64,000 nucleotides of DNA from Ancistrus triradiatus (Eukaryota > Chordata > Actinopteri > Siluriformes > Loricariidae), in contig JAJAGP010000081.1 in assembly GCA_025084515.1 (NCBI GenBank), forward strand, positions 806,001-870,000, written 5' to 3'. Made by a program: the position numbers and the translations under genes. The number at the start of each line of letters is the position of its first letter. Position 1 is the first letter of the stretch. The notes beneath the pieces were generated by a model. The model did no database searches. It was not told where the DNA came from and worked only from the letters and a program-made list of their open reading frames with translations. This document shows, in pieces, positions 1 through 12,106 of the stretch.

Positions 1-188
1 CCGGCTGAAGGGCGAAGTAATCCAGTTAAAATCTTAATCTGCTCTTTGCTGGCCACCGAGAGCTAATGCGCACATTTATTACGGGACGTCTCGGGGTGCA
101 GATCCACTCATGCGGACGTTTATCGACAATCATTAGCATCTGCCTGACCCCCCCCTTCACTGTCTGTTCCCCAGAGATCCGCAAAAAA

Positions 189-238
189 ACCCACACACAC
201 ACACACACAGACACACACAGACAAACACAGACACAGAC
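189..238. repeat. (CA)n microsatellite, interrupted
   Basis: A CA run interrupted by GA and AA steps is visible directly. It drives spurious cysteine/valine and threonine/histidine open frames on the two strands. Confidence 0.9.
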
Positions 239-640
239 GAGGCCACTCCCTTTAGCAGGAAAGTTAAGATTCAGGAGGTGGTATGGCTAAAAGCGAGACG
301 GGTGCGATCAATCCCTAAGCGAAACATTTCATTAGGCTGACGTTGAGCAGAGTGAAATAAAACAAAATGCCTTATTCGGACTGAATTCACAATCAAAGCA
401 AGAAGGTAGGTCACGATCCCGCTGGCGGTTCGACTTCTCATGAAGCCCAGTGCTTATCAGCCAGGGCAGGTGATTTGCTGACACAATTAATCTGCACAAA
501 TTGATTTAGCCCATCTCCGCCGAAAAAAGATTACGAAGTTTAAAGTGGGGGAAAGTGGACTTAACCAGAGATAAGTCTCTTACTGGTTCTTACACATTCT
601 TTCACTTTTTCTCTGCCCGGAGGGAAAGCAAAGGTGGTAA

Positions 641-643
<3 letters not shown>

Positions 644-674
<31 letters not shown>
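644..674. repeat. (TG)n microsatellite
   Basis: A perfect TG run of about 15 units. The open frame crossing it reads as alternating Cys-Val and is an artefact. Confidence 0.95.
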
Positions 675-675
<1 letters not shown>

Positions 676-2257
676 CCGTCTGGACTTTGCTAAGCCATGT
701 GATTACAGCACGACCTCAGATACAGAGAGCCGGTGCCACACACTCACTGGGGATCATTTTCCCTGGGTCGTATGTGCCTGAAAAGATACGCTCAAAAACA
801 ACGCGAGCGCGACATTCATTTCATTTTCCATCCCCGGAGCCTCTCAAACAACCTGAACGGTCTGAGCCAAACACAGACCAAATTGGGTTGAGGCATGGCC
901 GGGGGCGCCAATCCCGAGCGAGGGGACAAATTTCCTCAGAGCGTGCCGAGAGCTCGACCTTCGGCTGGTAAATGAGCATAACCCGAGCACTTATGGAGGT
1001 TCTATCGATGGGTGGCGACCTTACAGGGCCAGAGCCATCACGGTGCTGGCTTCTCTCCAGAGATGCTGCAGTGTGAGGAGGACCAGGGACTGTAGTTCCA
1101 ACCTCACTTAGGATCAACAGAAAGGCCTCACTCACTCACTTAAAAAGGCTGTGATAATACAAGAAAAACAGACGGGAGCTAAAAAGGACGACGCACCAAG
1201 ACAAGGGCGCATCAAGGACGCCGCTCGGCCACGGTTCGAGAGTTCATTTCTAACCCCCTGCCTGACCTGCTGGGGCCATATGCTCCAAAAATGTACACGC
1301 AGAAACCCAGCGGCGTCTTTAGCAGTCTAATTTCAGAACTTTTTGCAGAGGAGCATTTGCGATATTAGACCCACTCTGGTTTATGCTCGCTACAATGTCC
1401 GCCTGCAATCTCTCTGCTCCCGAGCTGATGGGTATTTCTATTCTAGTCGGACCGCAACGGACCTCATTATGGCAAACCAAGGTCTTTCCCTTTGTGAAGT
1501 CCTTATCTGATTGGATAAACTCAATACGTCGGTCACGCTCGCTTGCTTAAATCTTAGCTTTGTTCAACTACGCTGCAGCAGCAGATCATCCGCTGAAAGT
1601 GAAGGATCCTGTCCTGCAGTTGGATGTGCACTTGCGATCCACATCACAAGACAAAAGAACCCCACCACCAATAGCAGCCTGGGTTCTAATTATCACGTTA
1701 AATAGAGGATACTTTGCATCCTTCAGACAAGTCTGTGAAAAAGCCTTACACAGCATCAGCTTGCTCTTTTTAAAATGATGTTAATTGTCGCTTTGCTGTA
1801 CTTATTTTAACAGTTAGTCCTGGTGGATTATTATTTGATTTTCCTCCAAATAATCATAGTGATCGACTCATTGGTGCTCCTTTTATTTAACAAAACAAAA
1901 CCGTCTGTGACAGTAATGCAACACGAAACAAAACGTAAATGAGTTTTATATATTGAAGCGCAAAATGTGATCAATGAACAGAACGGGGCTTCTTATTTAA
2001 GTTAGCAGTGCAAATCCAATTTTCTATTAAATAATGAAGACAGTTATATTCCCTATTTTCTTTTACCTTAAACTTTTATTAACCTAAATTATTAAACTTT
2101 ATCTCGTCTTTATGGAATTCCATAACATAAAATAAAAAAATAATAGCAGAAAACCAATGGCTGGAGCCAAAAATGACTGATAGACGGAGCAAGTGGTGTT
2201 GTAGAAATCAAAGCAAAATTATAATGAGTATAAAAATTATGCATCACTTTAAAAGGC

Positions 2258-2299
2258 TGATTGTGATCGATTATGTCGCCCAATCGTTGCAGCCCTAGT
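2258..2299 (-). mobile_element. probable end of a non-autonomous hAT-like element
   Basis: Read on the minus strand the segment begins CTAGGGCTGCAACGATT and continues into an ATCGAT-containing stretch. Ends of the form AGGGCTGCAACGATTA are widespread in fish hAT-type elements. The opposite end was not found with confidence; ATCGACT-like sequence near 1860 could be its remnant, which would make the element roughly 450 bp. No target-site duplication could be defined. Confidence 0.4.
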
Positions 2300-4262
2300 T
2301 TTTTGCAAAGCGAGTGACATCAGCTCGCACATCATTAAAACAACAATTAAGATATTATCGTAGACGACACATATCATGCCCTCGTAGCGCACTAATGTCT
2401 ATATTTTCTAACTCACCAAATGGGATGTCATTTTCTTCGCCCTCTGTTCGACTTTTGCAAACTTTAACCAGCGACAAAAACTCAGTATCCAATCAGCAAT
2501 GCTTCTGCGTCTCATGAAACAGCTCCTGTATTTTCAGTCTGCCTGTTCATACCTGGAACGAAGCTGAGTAAAATGACAGTGTTTTTTAATCTCTTCACGT
2601 TCCTTTGCTCCCTGTTGTTCCCTCCAAACCAAAGAGCCATTTAACTCGCTTATAAAATATTCAGGTTCGGGACGATGTTAATAAAAATAATAGTGATCTT
2701 ATTAATAATAAATTATATTTGAGCAAAGCTTAAATAACTTTCAGCCCTTTATGAGACGGTCAGACTCCGTGTGATTTGCTTTTTTCCAAAACTGGATGTT
2801 TTTCTGTTCATCGTTGGAAGAAGGGAATTTATTTATCTTTCACCTGAAAAAGACCCAGGCAGGCTTTTTGGTTTCGCGTTCTGTCTGACGGCCCTAAACA
2901 TGTCAGGGGAAGTCCCTGAATTTGGAACCGTTTGACTAAAAAACAACAATGTGCTACGTAATGGCATCGTGGGACCTATGTAGTAGTTGGAGAAAGGATG
3001 CGACAGACTTCAGTAAGTGCGATCTGGAGAGTGCAAAAGGCCCTACATTCCTTCCTTGATACGACCAGCAGGAACACACCTCGTCTGCTGGGTGTCATGG
3101 AAACGCACTCGTGCTGCGCCTCAAAAGAAGCCCATAAAACATGAACCAGAATCCAGCTGTCACGTTATCAAAACAAATCTGCGTACAGTTCTGCACCGGC
3201 ACCACTGCACAGTCAGTCCTGGGCATTCTTCTTTGAAGCCCTGCAAAAGAGATGTCCCTTTTTTTTTCTTTTTGGGTCTCCTCTTCTTTTATAGGCTATA
3301 AAAGGCATCCGGGGGAGTTTATGAACAACAGAGGAGGGACGGTCTGAAAATCTGTTGCTTTCTACTTTATCTCCCTGTGTTGCCGCTCCGTTTCCACACG
3401 CGGAAAGCCATTTCGGTGCTTGATTGGAGAATGATGCTGCTACTTAGAGCCGACGGGGGGAGAAAAACGAGGCAGAGGGAGGCGACTCCCTGGGGCGCAG
3501 TCTCTGTGATGGGTGGGCTGTCAAATGCCCCATTGTCCAAATTACCCAGCGAGCAGCATGTCACCGCCTGGGACTAATTTAGAGCCGCGCGCACGCAGCC
3601 GCCGCCGAGCTTCTCGCCGAACCCGAAGCGATGGCGCGAGTCCCGCTGACTCCTCTCAGTCTGTCTGCTCGGCTCTGAAAGTTTGGCTCGGCCCGATGAT
3701 GTACTGCTGAGCAGCCCGCTTCCCCGACCCAGTGCATCACCATCAACAACCCGATCGATAACTCTATACACACACAAGGATGCAGACTTTATGCCTGCTC
3801 TACGCGAGCGCTGTCTCCTACCGCTGTCTCATAAATTGCTATTTACAGTCGTTTGGGCACCCCTGGACAAATTTTTTTAGTCGTTACAGTCTTTCTACAA
3901 TTGTTCTGTTTTTAACGTCCTGTGCTTTTGTTGCTTTCGTAATGTACGTCGGTTCTCATCTACGTTCTTCCTACGTCACGCACAGCACGGTCATTGTGGT
4001 TCTAGGTCACATTGCAGTCAGGCAAAGTGTCGTATCCAGGGTACAGGAAAGCGCAGATGTGTTTTATTGACTTGGCAATATAACTTTACACCGCATTTCA
4101 AACATTTTACAGGAACAGACTGACTGATTCACAGGATCAGTATCGCGGCTCGTATTGGGCCTGGGTAGCTACGGAACTGGATTTGTACACATGTTTGGAT
4201 TCGTTTCGCTGACATTTTAAGCCAGGATGATGAATTGACATGCTGGTCAGAACATCCCTCTT
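2300..4262. other. single-copy non-coding DNA, no gene seen
   Basis: No repeat family or gene is recognised. The stretch from about 3360 to 3770 is more GC-rich and open in several frames on both strands, as expected from composition alone. No frame has a recognisable domain or good splice-site context. Confidence 0.45.
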
Positions 4263-4673
4263 GGTGACAGAAGTCTTAGGCCACCACTAGATTTGGTGTT
4301 TTAGAAATGCTATAATGACCACATATAATATATCGTCGGCAACTGGGCCTTCTTGGATCCGTCACTTCGTAATCCAGCACATCTTAGACTTTTCACCCTC
4401 TTTCCCCTCTGAAAAACAGGTCTCTTGGCTGCTCCCCTTTAAAAAAGACCATTCCTGATCGAGCTAGAGTCAACTTGGCATCTGATGAAGCGCCCACATT
4501 TTGCTCCTGCTATTCCTCGTGTGTAAGGGGAGCTCACACTAAATTTTTTAACACTGCATCCAAATGCCGTGTATTTTCTGGCTGTTTTCTAAAATGTTAT
4601 ACGGTCATTATATCATTGCTAAAACAGCTGTATATCTAATCTAACAATGGCCTAAGACTTTTGCACAGCTCTG
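4263..4673. mobile_element. short Tc1/mariner-like relic (GTGCAAAAGTCTTAGGCC family), copy 1
   Basis: The left end carries AAGTCTTAGGCCACCA and the right end its inverse, GGCCTAAGACTTTTGCACAG, so long terminal inverted repeats frame about 410 bp. The inner part matches the other copies in the window (a ctataatgaccacatata-like word near the left end, gtcaacttggcatc in the middle). Two other copies keep pieces of a Tc1-type transposase, which assigns the family. This copy is internally deleted and has no coding capacity. Confidence 0.8.
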
Positions 4674-6374
4674 TTCAGCATATTTTTGCACCACAGCCAG
4701 ATCTTCCTGCAACGGCATACTATTCTGACAATATGAACGCACAGATTGTCAAACACCTGCCTACGCTAAAGTATGGGCACTGTTCCAGATTATCTAGTTT
4801 TTTGTAAGGACACACAAAAGTATTGTAGGGAAGGCATGGAAGAAGAGGCGTGCCAGACACAGGAAACTTGCTCATAGTGCGCTTTATTAAGCAACACCTT
4901 TCCAGTCAACCCAAACCTAACATAACCTAATAAGAGACGTTTCTATTAGCTTTTATATAAGCAGCACATAAACCACATTAACAAATGTGCAGCTGTTATG
5001 TGCAGCAAGGATACATTTCAACATTTCTTTTGACATAATTAGTGGCATAAAAACATATTTTGGATTGTTTTACAGATTCCAAACGGTAAGTTGCACACTG
5101 GTAGCGAAGCCTGTAGATGTTGTTGGGTAGAAGTTGGTAATCGCAGGTAAAACGAGGGCATCGTTGGTTAAGAAACCGTGCTGCGTTGGAGAAAAGCAGC
5201 ACAGGAGGTGACTGCTAAGGATGTGGGGACCTCACGATGGAGCCCACACCAGACTGTCCCTCATCAGGCACGTCACCCTGGCACTGCCCCGTGACCCCAC
5301 ACCGTGCCTGTATCTGCACTGGCTGCTAATTGGCAAAAGTGGTATTGCAGCTACACTCGGAGCTCGGGGTCGTTATGCGCCGATTATGTGTGGCGAGAAG
5401 CCACTCATTACTGTCGAAATGCCAGGCAGGAAAGGAACAGGACAAAGACGAGCAGAGACGCATGTTCAGGGAGAAGAGATACGAGATGAACCAGATCATT
5501 AAAGGGGCAGCCATGAAAGAGAGCACAGAGATCATACAAATCCACTGCGCTGTTCCAAGGCAAAACAGGCTGTTTGACACGATCACAGACAACAAGAAGG
5601 AATAAAGCAGACAACCTGATTTTTTTTGCAATAATTACTTTGCAAGTGAAAGAAATCGAGCACAAAACCAACAATCGCCTGAGAGCCCTGGTGGTAGAAG
5701 AGGTCATACAGAAGATCCCAATGTGTTTACAGGATGCTGTATTTTGTAGTTCTAGGGCTCCTAGAGCAACTCTAAGTGCTGTTATTGTGAAGTAAAAACA
5801 CCTTGGAGCAACAACAGCTCGACCCTATTCCAAAGCCGTAAAAATCCTCTGTCATCACTTGTAAAGCTTACTACTAACTCGAAACCTGCCTCTGGAAGCA
5901 ATATCAGATGAATAACTGTCCGTTTGGAACTCCGTCTGAACGCACGGAGATCCCTGTAATCGCGTTTCAAAATCTTCAAACAAGAGTGGAGACTCCATAG
6001 TGGGACAAGGTGACCATACTAATGCACACACATCTAACCATAACACTAATAACCATTCAGAAGTTTCCCAGTTTTTAATGATATGTGAAGTCTCAAGCAG
6101 TCTCGATAAGCGCTGAACAGGTCCAAATTTTGGACGGCCACCTCTGCCAGATATCATAGCAGAATACCTCCGTTCTGGAAATCAAATCTGGGTCATTAAG
6201 TTCTTCCCAACACTGCTGCAGATGGTTCCAACAATTTCTTCCACTTGTACGTTGCTCTGCTTTCACCTTTCTCTACGGTTCACCCCAGGCCAGCTCATTG
6301 GGGTTTAAGACTAGAAACCAGAAACTAGAAAACCATGCCATGATTTAAAGCCTAGAGATTTATTATTGTCTTCC
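4674..6374. other. single-copy non-coding DNA, one weak open frame
   Basis: No repeat was recognised. Around 5330-5605 a plus-strand frame encodes 91 residues with a charged Lys/Glu/Arg-rich second half, but it has no known domain and a second frame is also open across it. It is treated as unproven (see findings). Confidence 0.4.
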
Positions 6375-6912
6375 AAGGTACTTAATAATCCAATAACTGC
6401 AGAAAATCAGATTTTCTCAGGTGTTCAGATAAAGAGAAAACTGCAGGTTTACTTGACTCGGCCAATAGTCCGATTTCTGCTTTGAAACCAGCCAATAATC
6501 TCACAGAAGGATATGATGTAAACGTCAAGCTTTATTAATTAAATAATGAAATTCTTAATTTCCTCGAGAATATACTGCATTTCAGAGTCTCCCCAAAAGT
6601 GTTTGGTAGCCGTTTCGCAGAAGCCACGTTTAATTCCAGGGTTGCCAGATCCCGCGAGAGAAACGAGCAACCGGGTCTATGGAAACAAACCCGAATGAGG
6701 GGCAACCTCTTAGAAAAGCAGATCTGGCAACGTGTTTGCTTCGTGCACATGCACAGACTAAGAAAACCGATTAAAATCAGAGTAAAGGGATACATATGCT
6801 GAGAAATCCGACGGTTGAGGTAAAATCCAGCAGTCTGTGTCAGATAATCTAGGCCTTAATCAGACCTAAGAAATCGTAATAGTGTTTACATGACCACTGA
6901 AGAAATCTGTTT
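6375..6912. mobile_element. foldback DNA element (GAGTGCGTTTACATGC family), copy 1
   Basis: Shares with four other copies in this window the left subterminal word CTTAATAATCCAATAACTGC, a central GGGTTGCCAGATCCC facing CTGGCAAC about 70 bp away, and the right part with GTTTACATGACCAC. The outermost bases of both ends are degraded. It has no coding capacity. The superfamily is not certain: the inverted ends and small size indicate a non-autonomous DNA transposon. Confidence 0.7.
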
Positions 6913-7494
6913 ATGATAAAATAATTAAGTCTGCTGTAGGATGAAACCAAAGCTGTGGAAGACCTTTTGGTTCAGGGTGTCCTTGGCTCACAGTCTGATC
7001 CAACACTGCTTTTATACAAAGAGTTTGATAGGAGTAACTTGTTCAGTGTTTCTTCAAAGTACACTAAACAATAAACTGCTTAAATATGAATTAACTCATA
7101 GTGTATGCATCCGATGTTTGTCTACAAACTTTTGGCTGTGTAGCTTATCAAATTATCTATAGTAACGAAACCATAATACCCAGGCTTATGCCAGGCGTCT
7201 TATTAGATCCCTATTACACTAAGCTGTATATATTGCAACTTGATTAAACAGAGAACTAGATGACTCTCTTCTGATTATTTGTGCATGTAAACACAAACGT
7301 AAGGAAACTGATTATCTGAAAACTGATCCGACCAGAGTCATTTCTGCTTCGTGCCTCATATTTCAGGCTGATTCTAGTTTCCAAAGCCACTGTTGAAGAA
7401 CAGGAACCACTCTTTTCTCCTTCTCTGGGATTTTGGGTGTCACTGGTTTAATAAGTGCTTATTTCCTACTGAACAAACATACTAATTAAGCTAC
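6913..7494. other. non-coding DNA with possible repeat remnant
   Basis: A word resembling the foldback family (gcatgtaaacac followed by gattatctga) lies near 7285-7325 and could be a very degraded end of another copy. Nothing else is recognised. Confidence 0.3.
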
Positions 7495-7760
7495 TTGTGT
7501 TCGCTCCTGATTGCAGCTCACCGTGATCCTCACAGCGTCCTCGAAGCGCTTCAGTGATTAACATTCCTCGCGGCAACGCGAGGGCAATAGTTTAAAGACA
7601 ATTTGCAAATCAGAAGAGGGCTAAATATCGGAGACGATTAATGATGACCAATTTGCACGCGCCACCGAAACGGTATCTGCTAAATGAAAGTCAGCAAAAC
7701 ACGGGAGGCCATCAGGGGCTGAAAGTGTTGGGAGGAACACGCACTCAGTATTTCCTATAA
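7495..7760. promoter_or_regulatory. candidate conserved non-coding element
   Basis: Non-repetitive sequence with regulatory texture: ATTTGCAAAT (POU octamer-like) at 7601-7610, CGATTAATGA nearby, and a second AATTTGCA around 7650. There is no sustained open frame. This is inference from motif texture; only cross-species alignment could establish conservation. Confidence 0.3.
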
Positions 7761-10700
7761 TGTCTTTTGAAGTTCATTAATACACACAGGCAGGGTGGTT
7801 TGTCCGCTCAGAGAACACAAATCCACCCAAATATGCTGCGTCATCGGGGTACAAAAGTACCCAATACTCACACTTCAGGAAACGCAATAATAACCTTCTG
7901 AAAAATGACCCCATGAGCCATGAGAAAAATACTCAAACAGAAGTTTTTAAAGTCATTTTTAAAGCTTAGCGCGCTTAACCACGGCACCATTTAACAGAGC
8001 TGGAAGTAAATTTAATCAGTAAATGCACGACGAAGCGCTTGACTAACAATGTTATAAAACCAGGAACAGTTGGTGCTTAACTCTACGTGCTTTTTGTAGG
8101 TTCGAAGGGGAGTTCTTAAAGCTGGAAAGTCTGTATGTTTAGGAAGATGAACACGAAGCTTCTTTCAAATATCACTCACAAAAGTAACTGATGAACTCGA
8201 TGTTTGTGGAGGTCTTTCTTCTGCAGTGATGGAGAAAGTGGCCGGCAGAACTGCGGCATAAAAAAATACGCAAATGTCCTGGAAGCAGGGATGCAGATAA
8301 GCTTGTCTTTCTAAAATCTACTTACAAACTATTTATACTTCTGTATTATAACACTACTGTGTGGACTTAAGTTCCAAATTTGTTCACTTGCTTCTTGTCT
8401 TGGGCTTTAAGACTCAAAAAGACTAGAGAGCGTCCACAAACCCATTTTTTTCACAAAACAATTTATTTCCAAAAATTAAAAACAATACTGAATCACATAG
8501 CCGAGCCTTTTGTGTTGCTTGCATGGTGCTGTATCACTAACGCTATGGAGCTCAGCTTTGTTTTCACATAACCTGGCAACAAGGGAAATTCTGCAGGGAA
8601 ACTTTTTTGTGCGATCTAGAAACATGCTGCCAAAAATAATCAACCATCACAACTATTTCAAGACTATTAGTGAATTCAGAGAAGAATGGCAAAATGCAAA
8701 ACGTGGTTTGAAGATCACCGACGGAGACGCGACTACTTCGTACTTTGTTCGACATTTGAGGCTACACTAAACACGTACCATACTTGTATAGGTTACAGTT
8801 TCTAGTAATGACCTAGCTAGCTAACGAATGGTAGCTACGAAGCTCTCTCCCAACATGCTGTTGATTTTTTCCTAGCTGCTCCTGTCAAAAAATTCTCTGT
8901 AGCTCTGACAATTTCTGCCTATGAATATTTATTCTATTAGCCTATTTAGTTTGGCTGACAGCACACTAAAACAACTTCATTTGGCGCTTGGTGGCATTGG
9001 ACTCGAGACTTGTGTGAAGTGTGTGAAGACTTGACACTTGTTAAATGCAACTCAGTGACTTGTTTCCACCGATGCTATACACCACGGTGTGGAACATGGC
9101 TTGACATTGACATGTGCGATGACTGAACTAAGAGCTCCAATGGCAGATATATTCCGGATATGAGATGTTATATAAACTTTTCAGAAATACAGATTCATTT
9201 TTTGATTGGCATCGGCGATATTATCTATGTTGCACTGCCATATTTCTGAGAAATGGCTGAAAGGCTTTTGTTTCAAATAAAAGCGCTAGCTGTCCTTTCC
9301 TCGTTCACTACTATTGTGTCAAACAGGAAACAAACCCAAAGTACGAAGCGCGTTCTGATTGGCACTAGGCAACCAGACCTGTGTGAAAGCTCCCGAAGAG
9401 ACCTTAATAGAAACTGGCATTGTGTCGAACTGAAAAAGTGCATGCTCGCTACAAGGACACGCGCTCGCACACTCGTACTGGAGTTTGTCAGTGTGACTGA
9501 GCTGAAGGACAGCGAGAGCTTAACGTGTCAATGAGCGAGAAGCAGTTCCTCTTGAGCCTGGTACAGTCGGGGAGCCCCTCGCTGCTTCTCCTCCGCCTCT
9601 TTGTTCCAGCGCCTCATCCTGCTGTTTCCCAAAACCCGTATTCATTCCGGCTAGAATTAAGCAAGCATGAAAAAAGAGCCAAAATCCCCTCTCTTAGCGT
9701 GAACCCTTAAGAAAAGGCTCTTCCCTCTATTTTTGCATTTTTAAAAATATAATTAATACTTAAGCACACTTCAGACTCATCACAGACCACATAGGTGGCT
9801 CAGTATCTGAGCGCCTTCGTGTTTGCGCTAATGCATGAGCATACAGTCGCAAATCCGGGCCCGGAGCGCCAGCGCAGAAGACGGGTTGAGGTGTGACGCT
9901 AAGCTAATGAGGCGACCTGCAGTATCTGAGCTGCGGGCGACACGATACAGAGCCACCTCACCTCATTCTGTCATTGTCAGAAGAACCGCAATCCTCTTAG
10001 CCTCGACAAACACTAGGACCATTTTTGTAAGTAAACCTGCTGGACGAGGAGGAAAGAGTGGAAAAGTCGCCCAGTGCCGGCGGTTGAAAGTGTAAAGACG
10101 ACACCGAACGAAAGTGTTCAGGGACCGAGCTAAACACACACGCCCATTAGCAAACACACGGGGAACCTGCGGCGAACCGTGATTTCACCGCTGAAGTAGG
10201 TCAACCAGATCTAACAGAAGGGCAACGAGGGGCAAAGTGCCATAAAAGAGAGTGTTCAAAGGGGCGAGAGAGGAACGGGAGGGGGGGATTGAGGTCCCCT
10301 ACCGAGACACCGCAGACCCACACACCTCCTGGCCAGTCACAACATTGTCCTTCAGCCAGCCCCAACATCCCACACTCGCACACCCGCTGGTACGCACGCG
10401 CAAACGTCCCGCTGTCGTTAGGCTGCCAGAACCTGCCTATTTCCATTTCCACAAGGATCTCGGAGGACAAGCAAACACAAACAATGAGTCACTCGAGCAA
10501 AATAAGGTGCATTACAGGAAAGAACTGTGTCACGAGTCTACGGCGATGAAAATGTCACTACGTACACACGAGCGTTCGATCCAAAGCCACACGAGTGGTC
10601 TATTCTCGCGTCTCGGTGCCTGTTATCCTGTTTGGGAAGCCAAAAAAGAAAACAAATCCCAGCTCGCCCACTCAGCGCCACCAAGCAGGGCTCGCTCACT

Positions 10701-11180
10701 GAAGCTCGACGGTGGGCAGTCGACAAAATCAGCTTTCCAAGCCACTGCCTCCATCTCACCAAACCCCCCCACCCCAATTCCACCCATCCTCCACCTCCCT
10801 GCTGCTTCTGACCTCTCGCCTGCTACTTGCTCTTTCTTTCCTCCTCTGAATCACCTTAGTGCAAGGGATACTGTCCCTCTCACTCATGCATAAGTCATGA
10901 ACAGGGAGGCTGGTTTGAGAAAAGGCTCTTCTGATGTTGCATGTGCCCTCTGTGCCCCCGAGCCCCTCGTCTATGCAGGAAACGTCAAAGCTGGGCGAAG
11001 AGCAGCAATACCAAAGTTGGCCGGTGTTGACGTATTGAGTATGGAAAGCAAAGCTGATCCAAGTCCTTAATTCACAACTTCCCGTTGTCACCACTGGCAG
11101 GAAACTAATTTAGTAGGTTTACAGGCCTCGTTGATAGATGCTTCCCAGCCGCCTCGCATCTCAAGAATGAAGTGGCTAAT
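7761..11180. other. non-coding DNA, no gene seen
   Basis: No repeat family is recognised with confidence; a degraded gactcgagacttg-like word near 9000 resembles simple-sequence-rich fish DNA. Open frames of up to 213 codons near 10252-10893 are proline/serine/histidine-rich, cross several C-rich runs, and lack any domain. The interval 9780-10160 is GC-richer and could be regulatory. Confidence 0.4.
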
Positions 11181-11626
11181 ATACAGTAGAGTGCAAAAGT
11201 ATCAGGTCACCAATACATTTGTTGTTCTAGAAATGACCATACATGACATATTGGCAACGACTGAACCCAGAATGTTCTGGACTTCATTCCATTCCATCTT
11301 CATTACAAATCTTTGTTCGCTTTAGCATATCTTAGCCTTTTCACCCTGTTTCCCTTCCGGAAAAGTGATTTTTTGGAAACTCTTTCAAAAAGACCATTCC
11401 TGTTCAAGCTTCTTTGGACTGTAGAAGGGTCAACTTGGCATCCTGATGATGAGCAAGTGTAAATATTTACCACTATAGCCTATAGAAGCTGTACTATAGG
11501 CTGAATTTGTACTGAATACACATTTCTAACAAAGAGACTGAGAAATAATTATATATGGACATCATACCACTGACAAACCAACGGTACATCTAATGGAATG
11601 GTGGCCTAAGACTTTTGCACAGTACT
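11181..11626. mobile_element. short Tc1/mariner-like relic, copy 2
   Basis: Left end AGTGCAAAAGTATCAGGTCACC is a mutated form of the family end; the right end GGCCTAAGACTTTTGCACAG is intact. Inner words match copies 1, 4 and 5 (cttagccttttcaccctg, gaccattcctg, gtcaacttggcatc). It is non-coding and internally deleted. Confidence 0.8.
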
Positions 11627-11964
11627 TCAGACCTCTGAGACCAGCAGTGACAAATTTTTGCATTACAATTCATATTATCAGCGTAATAATTTGAGAACAA
11701 TGTTGAATCTTTGAAATAAAAATTATTTGCTATCTACCGAATGCTCGGCTTTCTACAGCTTCAAGTGCCCCATAAACGCTCGAGCACTCCTGGATTTTCT
11801 TTGGTCTTCGAGTAGTTGTTGCAGAGCTTTGAGGTCTGTTTTGGCACATTGTCATCATCGCCTGCAGTATGAATCCTCCACAAATCCAAAAAAGTGAAAC
11901 TTTGGCACTTTCACTAGTGCTCTCAGACTTTCGGCCAACATTATATATAAAGTCTATTCTGATT

Positions 11965-12106
11965 GCACGGGGGTGGCTCTGAGATCAGAAGGTTGTGAGC
12001 TCAAATCCAGGTTCCACCAAACTGGCACCGGTAGGTGCTTTGGCAAGACAGCTCACCTTCAAATCCTCAATTTCTCTCTGGATAATGGCTTCGTAAATGC
12101 TGTAAT
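11965..12106 (+). mobile_element. tRNA-derived SINE, type B
   Basis: Contains agaaggttgtgagctcaaat, a degenerate tRNA box B region, then a ccaggttccacc block, a gcaaga...ctcaccttcaaatcc block, and the fish SINE tail ctctggataatggc followed by cgtaaatgctgtaa. Box A is degraded. A second type B copy lies inverted at about 26.8 kb. Confidence 0.65.

Larger units (their letters stand above)
1..1845. other. single-copy non-coding DNA, no gene seen
   Basis: Apart from two dinucleotide repeats no repeat family is recognised here. Open frames are short, have no domain I recognise, and partly read through the microsatellites. The base texture is mixed, with homeodomain-like AT words among GC-richer patches, so parts could be regulatory, but nothing specific is supported. 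Confidence 0.5.

Noticed and set aside
10252..10893. 213-codon plus-strand open frame, the longest in the window
   Set aside because: Pro/Ser/His-rich with C-run-driven segments, other frames on both strands are open over the same DNA, and no domain is recognised.
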